Of a DNA stretch of 64,000 nt, positions 47,176 to 57,450 are shown piece by piece; position 1 is the first letter of the stretch; every line of letters starts with the position of its first letter. The DNA comes from Zhengitettix transpicula. Lineage: Eukaryota; Arthropoda; Insecta; Orthoptera; Tetrigidae. The translations under genes and the position numbers were made by a program. The stretch covers positions 62,994,897 to 63,058,896 of the forward strand of contig CM073591.1 in assembly GCA_037074705.1 (NCBI GenBank), read 5' to 3'. The notes below the pieces were generated by a model that was not told the DNA's origin, ran no database searches, and saw nothing but the letters and a program-made list of their open reading frames with translations.

Positions 47176-49238
47176 ACTCAGTTAGAATCCAGAAAAATTT
47201 TAATTTACTGTTAGATCATGCTTAATCTTTACAAACGGTATCCAAATCGTCTCTCTAATAACACGACTCGTAATTATACAAAAGTTTTCGTTTATAATAA
47301 ATCTATGTACTATTTATTATGGCTTCTTGTACAAAAGCTACCTGCTTTTGAGAACTTTTAAATTATATTTATATACAAAGCGTACAGAAGAATTCAACTG
47401 TTGATTTTTTAACTTTAAGTGTGTATGTATAAATTGTTTACTTCTTTAATTTATTATTTTCTCTGAGAGCTTTGTACATTTGGAATTTCAAACCTGTTCA
47501 AAATTTTCAATTCATCATCCAGTTTTAATTTGAATGAAGTCCCAGTCCCTACTTATGAATTTTACGTCCTTGCCCATTAGTACAATATAAATACAGTTTA
47601 ATGTGTTAGTTAATTGTATATGTATAATCCGGCGAATTTCGGAAAGCGAGTCGTCTGTCTACATTATAGAGACAGAGAGGTGGAGGGGGGGGGGCGATGA
47701 TAAACAGTGATGTTGCCACACACTCAACTATTTGACATTCTTCTTTTATCAAGAGAAATTAAAATCGGGCCCCTATTGATAAACTAATTATCCGGAGGAA
47801 TTAAAATATTTGGCTTGTAATCGTCTGTACAGTCTTTAATCAAACACCAACCACAGCAGCTGTCTTTTAATGTTGCAATGCGACGTGGTAAATCGATATT
47901 CACGTGTTATTTATAGTTTGATGGTTTTCAATTTCAAAGTTTTCTTTTATTTAAATTTCAGTTTCTCTAGCTTGCTTATACAACACTCGTATCCTTTCGT
48001 GGGCTTTATCCATATTTGAATTATGCACAGACATAATTTCTCTAGACAATACACGAACCACACAATAATATGTTTCACTCCTTATACGTTAACACCTCGA
48101 ATTAGGATGGACGGCTCGGACGGAGAGGGACGCGATTGCTTCTGCGAATCCCGCCAAACAAGCTGCTTCTAGCTATAATGTTAACAGCTTAATAGCTTAA
48201 TATGCTTAAGAATCGTGCTGTTGTTTGTTTATGAATAAATAATATTAAAATTGATGTTACACTATTTATAGATCTATAGATATATGTTATGGAAAGTCAT
48301 ACCGTTTATGGCTTTGGAATTTATAGACATGATCAATACTTAATCTCTGCCATTAGATTATAAACCTGCCTAACTTCTTTCATTCTGGAGTTGTTAATTA
48401 AAAATTATCATTTTCTACGTCTGTTAAATAATCGTTTGAGACAGTAAAATTTTCGTTCATGTTTCAGCTTTGTGTATTGGCGTAGTTAATTAATTCCATA
48501 TTATGAGCATTTTATCTCTATACATAATGTGGTTATAATTATTTAAATATATGGCTAGGATTTATATTTCTGTCAAAAGTAAAATATAGAAACTGTATTT
48601 GTGAATAAATTCACGTTCTTATTGAATTTAATATTAGCTTTTTTAATAAATTTAATTTTTATATCGTTTCGATAAGTATCTAAATTTTTCTACACTAGTT
48701 TTTCTAGAGAAAAATCTTTTTTATATAGTTATTAATCGGATTCTTGCAAGTAATAGAATTCTGTGATCATCATCTCTGTTGTAATTTTGCAAAAAAAAAA
48801 TTATCCATCCTTACAGTTTTTGAAATTGTATCGACCGCAAAATAAAGTTGTTTATTAGTTTCATTGGGAAATTTACGATGAAACAAACGAAAATTGGCCG
48901 ACTGTAGCCTTTAATTTTCACTTAGACTTTCGTCAGAAACAAATCATCGTTAAAAAACGAACAATTATAGTGTAACAACGTCCTCCACAAATGTTTACCT
49001 CTCAAATTCCTGAATATAAACGCGTGTTTATTTTCATTATAACCCTTTTTATTTCTAGGAAAAATGTTTTTATCCTATAATTCGTCTGGTGATAGTGGAT
49101 CACTTTACAGAATTCCTCGTCGCCTTAAACGAACTAGGACTAAGAAAACCTGGTCGCTTTATAGGAATTTGTTTTATTTGTACTTTGAATCTCTTCATTT
49201 TACAGAAGGTGATCGCACTATAGTATCGCTAGGGTAAT
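47176..49238. other. No supported gene
   Basis: AT-rich. A run of ten G is at 47685-47694 and a short GC-rich patch at 48105-48170. No exon or RNA gene is supported. Confidence 0.4.
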
Positions 49239-49700
49239 GTGACGTTGGTGGCATCCAGGAATGTCAGCTTAGCATTTCACGTCACTCCACATTTGTGTTC
49301 AGAAAGCGTGCACTTGTTAGGCCCGAACGTTATGCAAAACGAGGAAGCGAGCCGATTCGATACAATAGGCTGCATCGACGCGACGGCGACTTTCCTCACG
49401 GCCGCCGAAAAAGACCCGGCGGCTTTCCCAGCGCATTTAATAACCCCAGCTGCAGTAAACAGCGTGCAGCGCGGACAGGTGGCGACATCCTCATTAAGGC
49501 CACACAGCGCTTCTGAGCGCTAATTTGCCGGATAGAAAGTTTTACGGCGGCTGGTTCCTTGCCGAAATTGGATAGCTCCTCCCGCGATGCGCTATCTGCT
49601 AACGAACTGCTCCCGAGAAAATAATGAAACCGCTCTTATCAAATTAAATTGCTTTTACATCAACTCGGAAGCTTTCAATTAATGAGTGGGGACGTTATCC
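49239..49700. promoter_or_regulatory. GC/CpG-rich island, possible regulatory element
   Basis: This stretch stands out from its surroundings by its G+C and CpG content (about 49300-49610: 'gacgcgacggcgac', 'cggccgccg', 'gcgctaatttgccgg'). It is followed by a tract with TAAT-type homeodomain words (49620-49690: 'aaataatgaaa', 'caaattaaattgc', 'caattaatgag'). Overlapping ORFs exist (49239-49523, 49295-49516) but show no domain and are open mainly because of GC content. The organisation resembles a conserved developmental enhancer; this is inference only. Confidence 0.3.
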
Positions 49701-50539
49701 TTCGTAACGTGGGGGCTCATGCGATGACCTTAACCGTGACTCATTCACTTTTGAGAGCATTTTGTGTGTGAAATTATTAAACGCAATTGTTTGGTTTTTT
49801 GTATACTCTGAAATATAATATTATACAGGCTAAATATGACGTATAAGTAACTCAGGGTTTAAAATTACCGCTAGATGCCACTACGATCCCACCCGAGTCT
49901 ACGAGGCATCCAAATTGAATTAGTTGTATACATTAAAATATTATATTCTTCAGTATTATTATAAATATCGAGCTCTTATATAATACATAAAATTTAATCA
50001 ATTAATGTGAATGCAGTAAACTGCATAAAAATGAACGGTCTAATAAGTCAGTCGGACATTAATGTCTTTAATTTCAAATATTAATTGTAATAGTTCGTGA
50101 ACATAAATCAGCTGTACTCCCTTGAATTATATTCCAGTAACTCGTACGTACAATGTTATTTCCGTCCATACATGATTTATTCTATACTACGTTTTGACAT
50201 TAATAATTAAAATTTCACAATAGAATAAAAAAAATGTTCTCCTGATACTTTTTATCGATTTTCTCTGAATTGATAATGTAATTTAACTGTTTTTTTAGTC
50301 AAATTAATGAATAATCTGGCTATATCAGAGGGTGTTTAATCACACTAATTAAAATTAATAGATAGTGAGTTCAAATAAACAAATGTTGTACTGTAAAATG
50401 TAAAATAGCTAGCTTTATTATCATCGTCGTTCTCTAAACAGACAACGACAAACGAAGACCCGAGAAAGTTTAAAGAACAAAAATTAATTATTAATAATGC
50501 TAAAAATTACCTTTGTACAGACAAATCTAAGCAAACTTG
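49701..50539. other. No supported gene
   Basis: AT-rich spacer. Nothing was recognised. Confidence 0.5.
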
Positions 50540-51740
50540 AATTTAAAAATGCCGGACGTTTCGACGCCGTATTTTTCTAACGGCGATTAACTTAAGACTG
50601 GAAATTGAACAAGGAGCTAAAATAGAAGATAAAAATTAAGAGCCAAAGAACTTAAAACAAAACATCATATAACTTGGTGAAACTTTCTGTATCAAGCCTA
50701 ATATTAATATAATAGTATTTGTATGATTTTTAATATTCAACATTTCAGAAATAAATCTTTTCCAATATTGTGGCTTACTGTCTAAAATGGAGGTGTTGTC
50801 AAAATCAAAACCGTTATTAAATTTCATGTAATGTTTGGTGATAGGACAATGTTTGCAAAATGAAAGTTTGAAATTAGATTATGTTCTTCAATCCTAGTAT
50901 TTAAATATATTTTTGTTTTGTTGATATAGAAAAATCGCCATTTGAACACTTAATTTTGCAGTGGAAAACGTATTAATAGGATCTTTGTGTCCTTTGATGA
51001 AACCAGGAAAAGATGATTTAGACTTACAAATTAAAGAAAATTGCAGATTTTTAAACAATTGTATTAGATGAAATGTTAACATACCACAGAAAGGTAACAC
51101 AATAAATTAATTGTACATATTTTTCCTTACAACAATGTTTTGGTAGAGTTCTAAATTAATTTTACATAATGTAATGTTTACATACTTAGAATAAATTCAA
51201 TAGGATACACGTTGGCCATTAAAATATTTTTGACATAGCTGAGATTTTCAAAATGATGGATAAGATTGGATAATAATATAGCTTAACAATCAAATTATAA
51301 ACAATAGCACAACAGCAGACAAACAATTTAGAACACGGCCTTAAAAAGTTGGTTTGTGAAGCAATTAAAATCTTAATTTATAATGGATACCTCTAATAAA
51401 CTGAAGGTGTAATTTATTTCATACTCTCAAAGTGAAATAAAATGTGGGTTGTATCCGTTAACAACGGTTAAAATATCATCAATACAGTTGAAAGGAATAA
51501 TGCAAAAAATATCATCAACATATCTGTGATCAGTGACAGGTTTCAAATTAATTTTTTATTAAAACCATTGTACATATTTTTCCTTATAACATTGTTGGGG
51601 TTCAGTCCTAATTTGTTTATATAAGATAATGTTTATGTACTTAGAAATAAATTAAATATGGTAGAGGTTGGCCAATAAAATATTTTTGATATAGTCGAGG
51701 TTTTCAAAATGAAAACTCTATATAAAAAGATAGAATTCTA
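50540..51740 (-). pseudogene. Penelope-like retroelement relic (RT plus GIY-YIG)
   Basis: Reading on the minus strand: the reverse transcriptase active site RYVDDIF at 51505-51525, then VVNGYNPHF and a decayed thumb. HFENLSYVKNILMANVYP follows at about 51190-51260, and then a GIY-YIG endonuclease end, FIKGHKDPINTFSTAKLS (50894-51100), CPITKHYMKFN and SILDSKPQYWKRFISEM (50636-50870). RT followed by a C-terminal GIY-YIG nuclease is diagnostic of EN-carrying PLEs. Stops and frameshifts throughout make it dead. A second copy of the HFENLSY segment at 51561-51740 shows that two insertions abut. The DNA right after the ORF (50540-50600) contains TCGAAACGTC, as expected for the terminal repeat. Confidence 0.78.
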
Positions 51741-52085
51741 AATCATCTTCTTCTTCTGCTTTCCAGGATTAGGCTTTTAGCCTGTTCCGGCTTCAGCTCA
51801 CCATCTCAAACTTGGTCTTCCAACACTCCTTTTGCCTAATGGTTTATAGCACTTGTTTTGGAAATCTGTCTCCAGGCATTCGCAATACTTGCTCTCTTTC
51901 TTTATACCCTGTTAACTTATCTGTGATCGTCTGAACACTTAGTTCCTCCCTTATGTAAGTACTCCTTATTTTTTCCATCCTTGTACACCCCTTCACTGAT
52001 CTAAGAAATTTGCTTGAGCTCTTTATGTTTTGTTACCCAGAATTCTAACCCATACAACATTGTAGGAAAATAATTTTAAATACTA
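51738..52085 (-). pseudogene. LINE ORF2 3'-end relic
   Basis: Minus-strand translation in mixed frames gives LYGLEFWVTKHKELKQIS, then RSVKGCTRMEKIRSTYIREELSV, VQTITDKLTGYKERW and MPGDRFPKQVL, followed by SVGRPSLRW. This is the typical C-terminal region of LINE ORF2 (YGxExW...GRPxxRW). It ends at a CAGAAGAAGAAGA tail. Confidence 0.7.
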
Positions 52086-52138
52086 TGATTAAAAAACGTA
52101 AATCTAATTTCAATCTGTCATCTTGTAAACATTTTTTT

Positions 52139-52880
52139 TTAATCAAAGGTTTATAATAGTCGCGTTAACAACTTGGTCATTGGCGACCCATAAATAAATT
52201 ACAAATAGTGCTTGTTTACATAAGTATGCTGCGATTCACATTGATTCCAATAATATACATACAATTGAACAGTTTAAAGAATAATTATGCATTTCAAATG
52301 TGGGTTTCTTACATTTACATTTTACAATTCGCATTTGTTACTCATTTATCATAATAATAGGATAATTAATTATATTAACTTATTTGAAGCTGCGACTGTT
52401 GCAAATTCCACTGTACTGTAGTCATAGTCTGTTTTTATTAGGAAGAGGCGTCTGCTTCTGAATATGTAACACTCTCTTGTTTTTTAACTAAATTTATGAT
52501 CCTTTTTATTCTACTTTTTGACGTTTTATCATTTAAGTGTGGGTAAAAAGAGTCCAATACATTTATGAATGATGTAGAGCATATTTGGTAATCTCTAATA
52601 ATGGTTCTTGGGTTCTACGAGCCCGTAGCATTTAGTATAAGAGTCTTTAACTGTTCCTAAGGAATAGATGGAGCACTGGTTTCTTCTTCATATAATATTT
52701 TTAGTGGACCTAATGATTGACTAAGCGCCGTATATTTATGATCCTGAATGTTTTGTTTTGTTTTCTTGGATGGATTAGCGCTTGTCTCATGTTTAGGATT
52801 ACTGACGTCTTTCTTATCAGCTTGGCTCGTCGAGCTCGTAGATGCAGTTCTTTTTTGTTTGTTAGTTGTGAATTATCCAT
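52139..52880 (-). mobile_element. Short non-LTR-like element: small ORF plus LINE-type 3' tail
   Basis: On the minus strand an ORF starts near 52880 (MDNSQLTNKK). After a one-base slip in an A run it continues as RTASTSSTSQADKKDVSN, HKYTALSQSLGPLKILYEEE and so on to QESVTYSEADASS, with two internal stops (about 155 codons). About 200 bp later comes a tail, GGGTCGCCAATGACCAAG... with ACGCGAC, that matches the 3' tail of the RNase H LINE at 16394-16446 and ends in A8. The ORF has no RT or RNase H, so the element looks like an ORF1-only or internally deleted partner of that LINE. Confidence 0.55.
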
Positions 52881-52892
52881 GTCCGTTTTTTG

Positions 52893-53190
52893 AGGATTGT
52901 CCTATCACCAAACGTTGTATTAAATTTAATCACGGTTTAGATTTTGACATCTCCTCCATTTTAGACAGACAACCACATTATTGGAAAAGATTAATTTCTG
53001 AAATGTTGTTATATTAAAAATCACACTCTGTTAATATTTAGCATGGCACAGAAGGTCTTAAAAAGATATGATATTTTAAGTTCTTTGGCTCTTAATTTTT
53101 ATCTTTACCTTAGTTCATTGCCTAGTTTCCACTCTTAAGCTGTTAGAAAAAGACGCTAATCCTCATCGCAACGTAAAGCATTTTAAAATT
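52893..53190 (+). pseudogene. Penelope-like retroelement 3'-end relic (inverted relative to 50.5 kb copy)
   Basis: The frame contains CPITKRCIKFNHGLDFDISS and ILDRQPHYWKRLISEM, the GIY-YIG C-terminal region, close to that of the minus-strand copy at 50636-50870. The sequence after it (53110-53190) corresponds in reverse to 50540-50620. The left edge is cut exactly where the short element 52139-52880 begins. Confidence 0.75.
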
Positions 53191-54380
53191 CAAGTTTACC
53201 TAGATTACGTTTCTTTTTTTTTAAGTTTGTCTATATAAAGGTCGATTTTAGCATCATAATTTTCAACAGACTTTTATTTTTTTGTTAAAAAGTAATTATA
53301 TTAGTTGTTCAGAAAATTAGAAGAAACTGCATTATAAGAAAGATTAAGGAAAATCGACGGCCTAGTAATTTCATAGTATGAATGTAATTTCAAATCTTGG
53401 CACGCAATTTTCTTTACAACACACCAAAGCACCGTTTTATAACTTGGCTACATTTCATGCTATCATTTTATAAACAAGAGACGTATTAATTTATTATAAT
53501 GAGAATTTTGCGAGAAACCCGAATTATAACTCATACGCTTTATATCTGACATCAGGCTTTACAATTATGTGATATTTACTTCGGTTATGAATTATTGGAA
53601 ATATGAAAATCAGTTTAGACATTACTTTAATAAAGTTTGGACATTCTCATCATTATGTAGTCAAAATGTATGACTTTCACTGTTGGAAAGAGCACCGTGG
53701 CAACTAAATCACTCGTGGCTCTAGACTTCCTCACTGTAACAAAAAGGCAAGTCATTTCATATAATACTGGTCAGTGGAGGAGGCTGTAATATTGCAGAGA
53801 TGCCCAATTAGTCTGCGTGAAACAACGTGGAGATGATTTAACTATTCAACTTTATAGAACAATTTAGGTTGGTTGAATAACGTTTGTAAGAGTAACAAAC
53901 TGTAGTGGAAAAGGTTTCCTGTTACAGAATAGAAAGGTCTTTAAAATGATTGATGCTTAAAGAAAGAAGCTTTGTGCTGAGTACATGAATAATTATTTTT
54001 CATTAAAAAACTGATTTAATAGATATGATGTAATTGAATGGAGGTCGTTTGGAAAGTATTGTTTCCTGGGACGCTGTTTACTTCACCTTCGGTTTCACTC
54101 TACTTATGAAGCAAAGGAACTCCAGTGGTCAGTGGGAATCTTTCAAACCACACCAAACGGTTGGGGAATACCAATCAAAATAAGAAATTCTGTTTAGAGG
54201 ACGGATGATACCTAAGGCACATGAAGAACGTCTGCAAAGAGCTCAGCACTGAGTTCGGATACGGGACTGACCAATTGAGAGAATAGCAATAAAACCACTG
54301 GGAAATCATTTATAAGAACACTAGACGTTCTTACGCGTTGTTTACCGGCCATTACTAATTACATGAAGAAGTACCAATGT
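53191..54380. other. No supported gene
   Basis: AT-rich spacer. Nothing was recognised. Confidence 0.5.
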
Positions 54381-54489
54381 TGGATGAAGTTTTCTCGGGA
54401 TTCCAACCGGGTAGCGTAGTTTAGTAAACACAACGTTTCGATGGCTTGCACCGCCATTTTCTTCAGGTGAAGTGAGAAAACTTCATCCA
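54381..54489 (-). mobile_element. Hairpin element with 16-bp arms around an intact hammerhead core
   Basis: Perfect arms TGGATGAAGTTTTCTC at 54381-54396 and its complement at 54474-54489. The minus strand between them carries the hammerhead motif at 54429-54469. Same architecture as 6130-6241. Confidence 0.7.
54429..54469 (-). ncRNA. Small hammerhead ribozyme motif (PLE type), intact core
   Basis: CAC, CTGAAGA, a four-pair stem II TGGC/GCCA around GGTGCAA, TC, GAAAC, GTT, GTG. Stem I is CAC with GTG. Stem II differs from the copies at 43260 and 45352 on both strands yet still pairs. Confidence 0.6.
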
Positions 54490-55628
54490 GCAACTACACC
54501 GGGAAAACCTACGTTCCTTATAGTACCACTGATGTTCATAAATATAAGGTTGTTGATACAAAGACAATGCAACAATGCAGTTATCAGTAGTCAATAATTT
54601 AAATCAAAATATTTGATAACTGCATTGTCCTTGTATCAATCCTCTAAACTCAGACTTTTTATTGTTAGAAATTGGAAATATAAATATGAAAATTCGTTGC
54701 AATCAACTCAGCCGTTTTTGAGTTTATCGCGTTGTAACGGGTCGAAAAACAGTCACGTTTTGTTTATCAGCGTAAAACTTCCTTAGTTTAAAACTAATGT
54801 GTTACCATAAAATCTTAACGAATAATTAAGAAGACAATTGCTCGTCCTGTACTAAGGTCTCTCGTGAGCATAATTAACATTAGTAAATAGGGACCAAAAA
54901 TACAAAATTTGATTTTAAAAAAATACACCTGAAGCTCCGACAATGACAATATACTGACACGTTTTGATATTTTATTATGCAAAGTTTCTAATATATCCGA
55001 TTAAACCATGGTGCTGGGTTATTTCAAAAAGGGTAACTCCACTCAAGGATAAGTCAAAAAGATTTAGAACAATATAAAAATTATTTTTATGTAACAATTA
55101 CAAATATTATCAATTAGAAATAAAACCGAATGTGTCACTATTTGAAGTTTTATTTATAGAAGTCCTTCACTTTTCCCTCTGCTGGTCGTATTGAAGGATT
55201 AAATAGTAACTCGATACTTATTGTTATTCGTACCTTAGTGCCCTAGTGGTAGATCCAATGTTTTGATACGAATGAGAACCACTGTTGCACTTTTTGTCTG
55301 CCAAGTCTTATTACCTCCATTAGATTTCATTTCTTTCTTTCTGCGTAGTCAAATTTGAAGGCTAACTTTCGAATATTATAGATACAAGTCCACATCTAGC
55401 TTGTACGTCCATATAAACGTTTGGTTCACTTGTCTACGGTATTCTAAAACATACTCAGATCAGAAGAAATCGAACATGAAAGGCAGTATATAGTTAAGGC
55501 TGAATAATCCAATTTTCAGAATGAACATACATTCACCACAATGGTCTCATTTCGGGGATGAAAGACGCTTATTTAATCAAAAACATTTGTTGTGCAGAGA
55601 AAAGAAGAAGGTGTAGACAGGCTGTGTG
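54490..55628. other. No supported gene
   Basis: AT-rich spacer. A 'tttgataactgcattgtc' segment near 54607 has an inverted partner near 54560. Nothing else. Confidence 0.45.
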
Positions 55629-55880
55629 TTGTAATCCACATAGTGGCAACTCCCCTCTTATAGCATAGGAAAGGGACTGAAAGGGGGGATGCGAAAAGGT
55701 AGGGCAAGGTAGCCAAGGGTTAACTAGGGTCCCCGGGCTAAAATTTAAGGATCCTATCCGGTATTCGTCTAAAAGTAATGCAGGACAAACCCTATAAAAA
55801 CCTGCATCAGGTATGTCGGGCATTTCGTACTTGTCCCACGCCCTTCCGATGGCGGTAGAGGGGTTTGCGACCCCGGAACA
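55629..55880 (-). mobile_element. GC-rich SINE-like retroposon, copy 8 (internal deletion)
   Basis: Runs from 'gtaatccacatagtggcaac' through the body to 'gaggggtttgcg', then jumps directly to 'accccggaacatacatac'. About 130 bp present in other copies is deleted. The head and tail are missing. Confidence 0.82.
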
Positions 55881-56939
55881 TACATACATGCATTAATTAA
55901 ACAAACTAGGTGAGAAAGATTGACATCGAGAGAACATTTAATAGCAACCGGATGTAACGGTAGACTCAATCGTAAGGCTGAACTGTCATATGTTAAGAAT
56001 TGGACAAACATATCTGGAAGAAACTTCTGTAAAATTTCATAATATAATAATACAACACAACTGATACGATTAAATCTATACCACGCGTAAAATTCGGATT
56101 ATTCAATTCAAAGAAATCCACGATGCTTTATTCAAGCCTATAGTTCATAGTTAAATTTTAATTAAGAAATATTGATTATTTTAGTCGAATCTTTGAATAG
56201 CTCGTACCCTGAAAATTAACGGTTTTCTTTCCAGTTCAAAATGTTTCACAGATTATTATCAGATATGAAAAGTAAAATCGAACTCAATCGCTGTGTTTTT
56301 CTCTATCCCTGTGCACACAGAGACGAATAAATTCGTACACGCCTTCCATCTGGACACATAAATGAAAACGAAAGCCAAATTTATTATAAACATATTTAAC
56401 TAAGTTAATATTAATATATTTTATATCACTCAGTAAATGAAGATCCCATTATCTGTGTTAAATTTTCCAAGACGAATTTCCTAAACAGATGTCAAAATAA
56501 GGACAAAGGTAAGAATAGATTCCTTCGCTTATCTGGGGAAGAGGTGTCGGCTATTTTCTTTATCCTGGCAATTGAAACCACTCAAACTGGCACGAGTTTT
56601 GAAGGGTATAATGATGAAAAAAAATTAGCTTTTGGCGTTTACTACTTAATGGGCACACAGTGAAATCCACCATTGAATACTGACTGATAAATGTAATTTT
56701 TCTCTCATTTCTTTTAATTAACTTTTCTTTGTTCTACAAAATATTTTCCAACGAGACATATCGCGTTTATAGTCTGGAAATAAGATTTTTATGAACTGGT
56801 TATAAACGGGCCAAAAACTCGCATTAAAAGTTGGTGTACCGAAATAAAATAGTTTTCAGGTACAATAGGTAACTATTCCATCTTACAACTAGGGAATACA
56901 ACATACAGTACTACAGAAATAGAGAGAAAGTTTTCACCA
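55881..56939. other. No supported gene
   Basis: AT-rich spacer. Nothing was recognised. Confidence 0.5.
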
Positions 56940-57075
56940 GCTCAAGCCAATGAAAATAAATTAAAGTAACAGGACGGAAAAACCTTGACCAGACCATGAA
57001 TCGAACCCGGGACCTCCGCTTACCAGGTTGACACTGTACCATCCTCAATGCATTAGATCTTATGCAGGCGCCTCA
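56940..57075 (-). mobile_element. tRNA-type SINE fragment
   Basis: On the minus strand, GGTAAGCGGAGGTCCC is followed by GGGTTCGATTC, a good B box, and then ATGGTCTGGTCAAGGTTTTTCCGTCC. The same tail, diverged, follows the B box in the plus-strand copy at 57340. There is no tRNA cloverleaf: the A-box half is poor and there is no acceptor stem. Confidence 0.55.
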
Positions 57076-57339
57076 CCTCCAATTTTTTTCTTCTTTCAAT
57101 TGTTAGATTATTCGTCGAGATTTTTCGAATACTGATACTTTTATTCAATTTAATTTATTTGCCCTTATGGCTTGAGCGTGTGAAAATAAAATGAAAATTT
57201 TAAAACCAGTGATTAATTTACTTATAAAAATCTGTCCTTCATTGAGATCCTAAAAACATAGGCCATGTAAGAATAGTGATTTAGTAAAAAAGTGTTGGTG
57301 AGTCTGCAAAAGGTCTAATGGATGGAGGAATTTCGCATC
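57076..57339. other. No supported gene
   Basis: AT-rich spacer between the two SINE fragments. Confidence 0.5.
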
Positions 57340-57450
57340 GGATCTGGATTCGACGCGGATTATCATTTGGTAGAGCTTTCGCCCGATAAAGGGGGGTTCC
57401 GGGTTTGATTCCTGGTCCGGTTGAGATTTCTTCATCCAATTCAGTACAAT
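57340..57450 (+). mobile_element. tRNA-type SINE fragment
   Basis: A-box-like 'tcatttggtagagc' at about 57365 and B-box GGGTTTGATTCC at about 57412, followed by TGGTCCGGTTGAGATTTC, which matches the tail of the minus-strand fragment at 56940-57075. The spacing between boxes suits a tRNA-derived polymerase III promoter. Confidence 0.55.

Noticed and set aside
49239..49523. 94-codon ORF in the GC-rich island
   Set aside because: No recognisable domain; two overlapping frames are open because of GC content; no promoter or polyadenylation signal placed appropriately.
57340..57450. tRNA gene
   Set aside because: Has A- and B-box-like sequences but no cloverleaf or acceptor stem, and shares its tail with a second fragment, so it is SINE-like.
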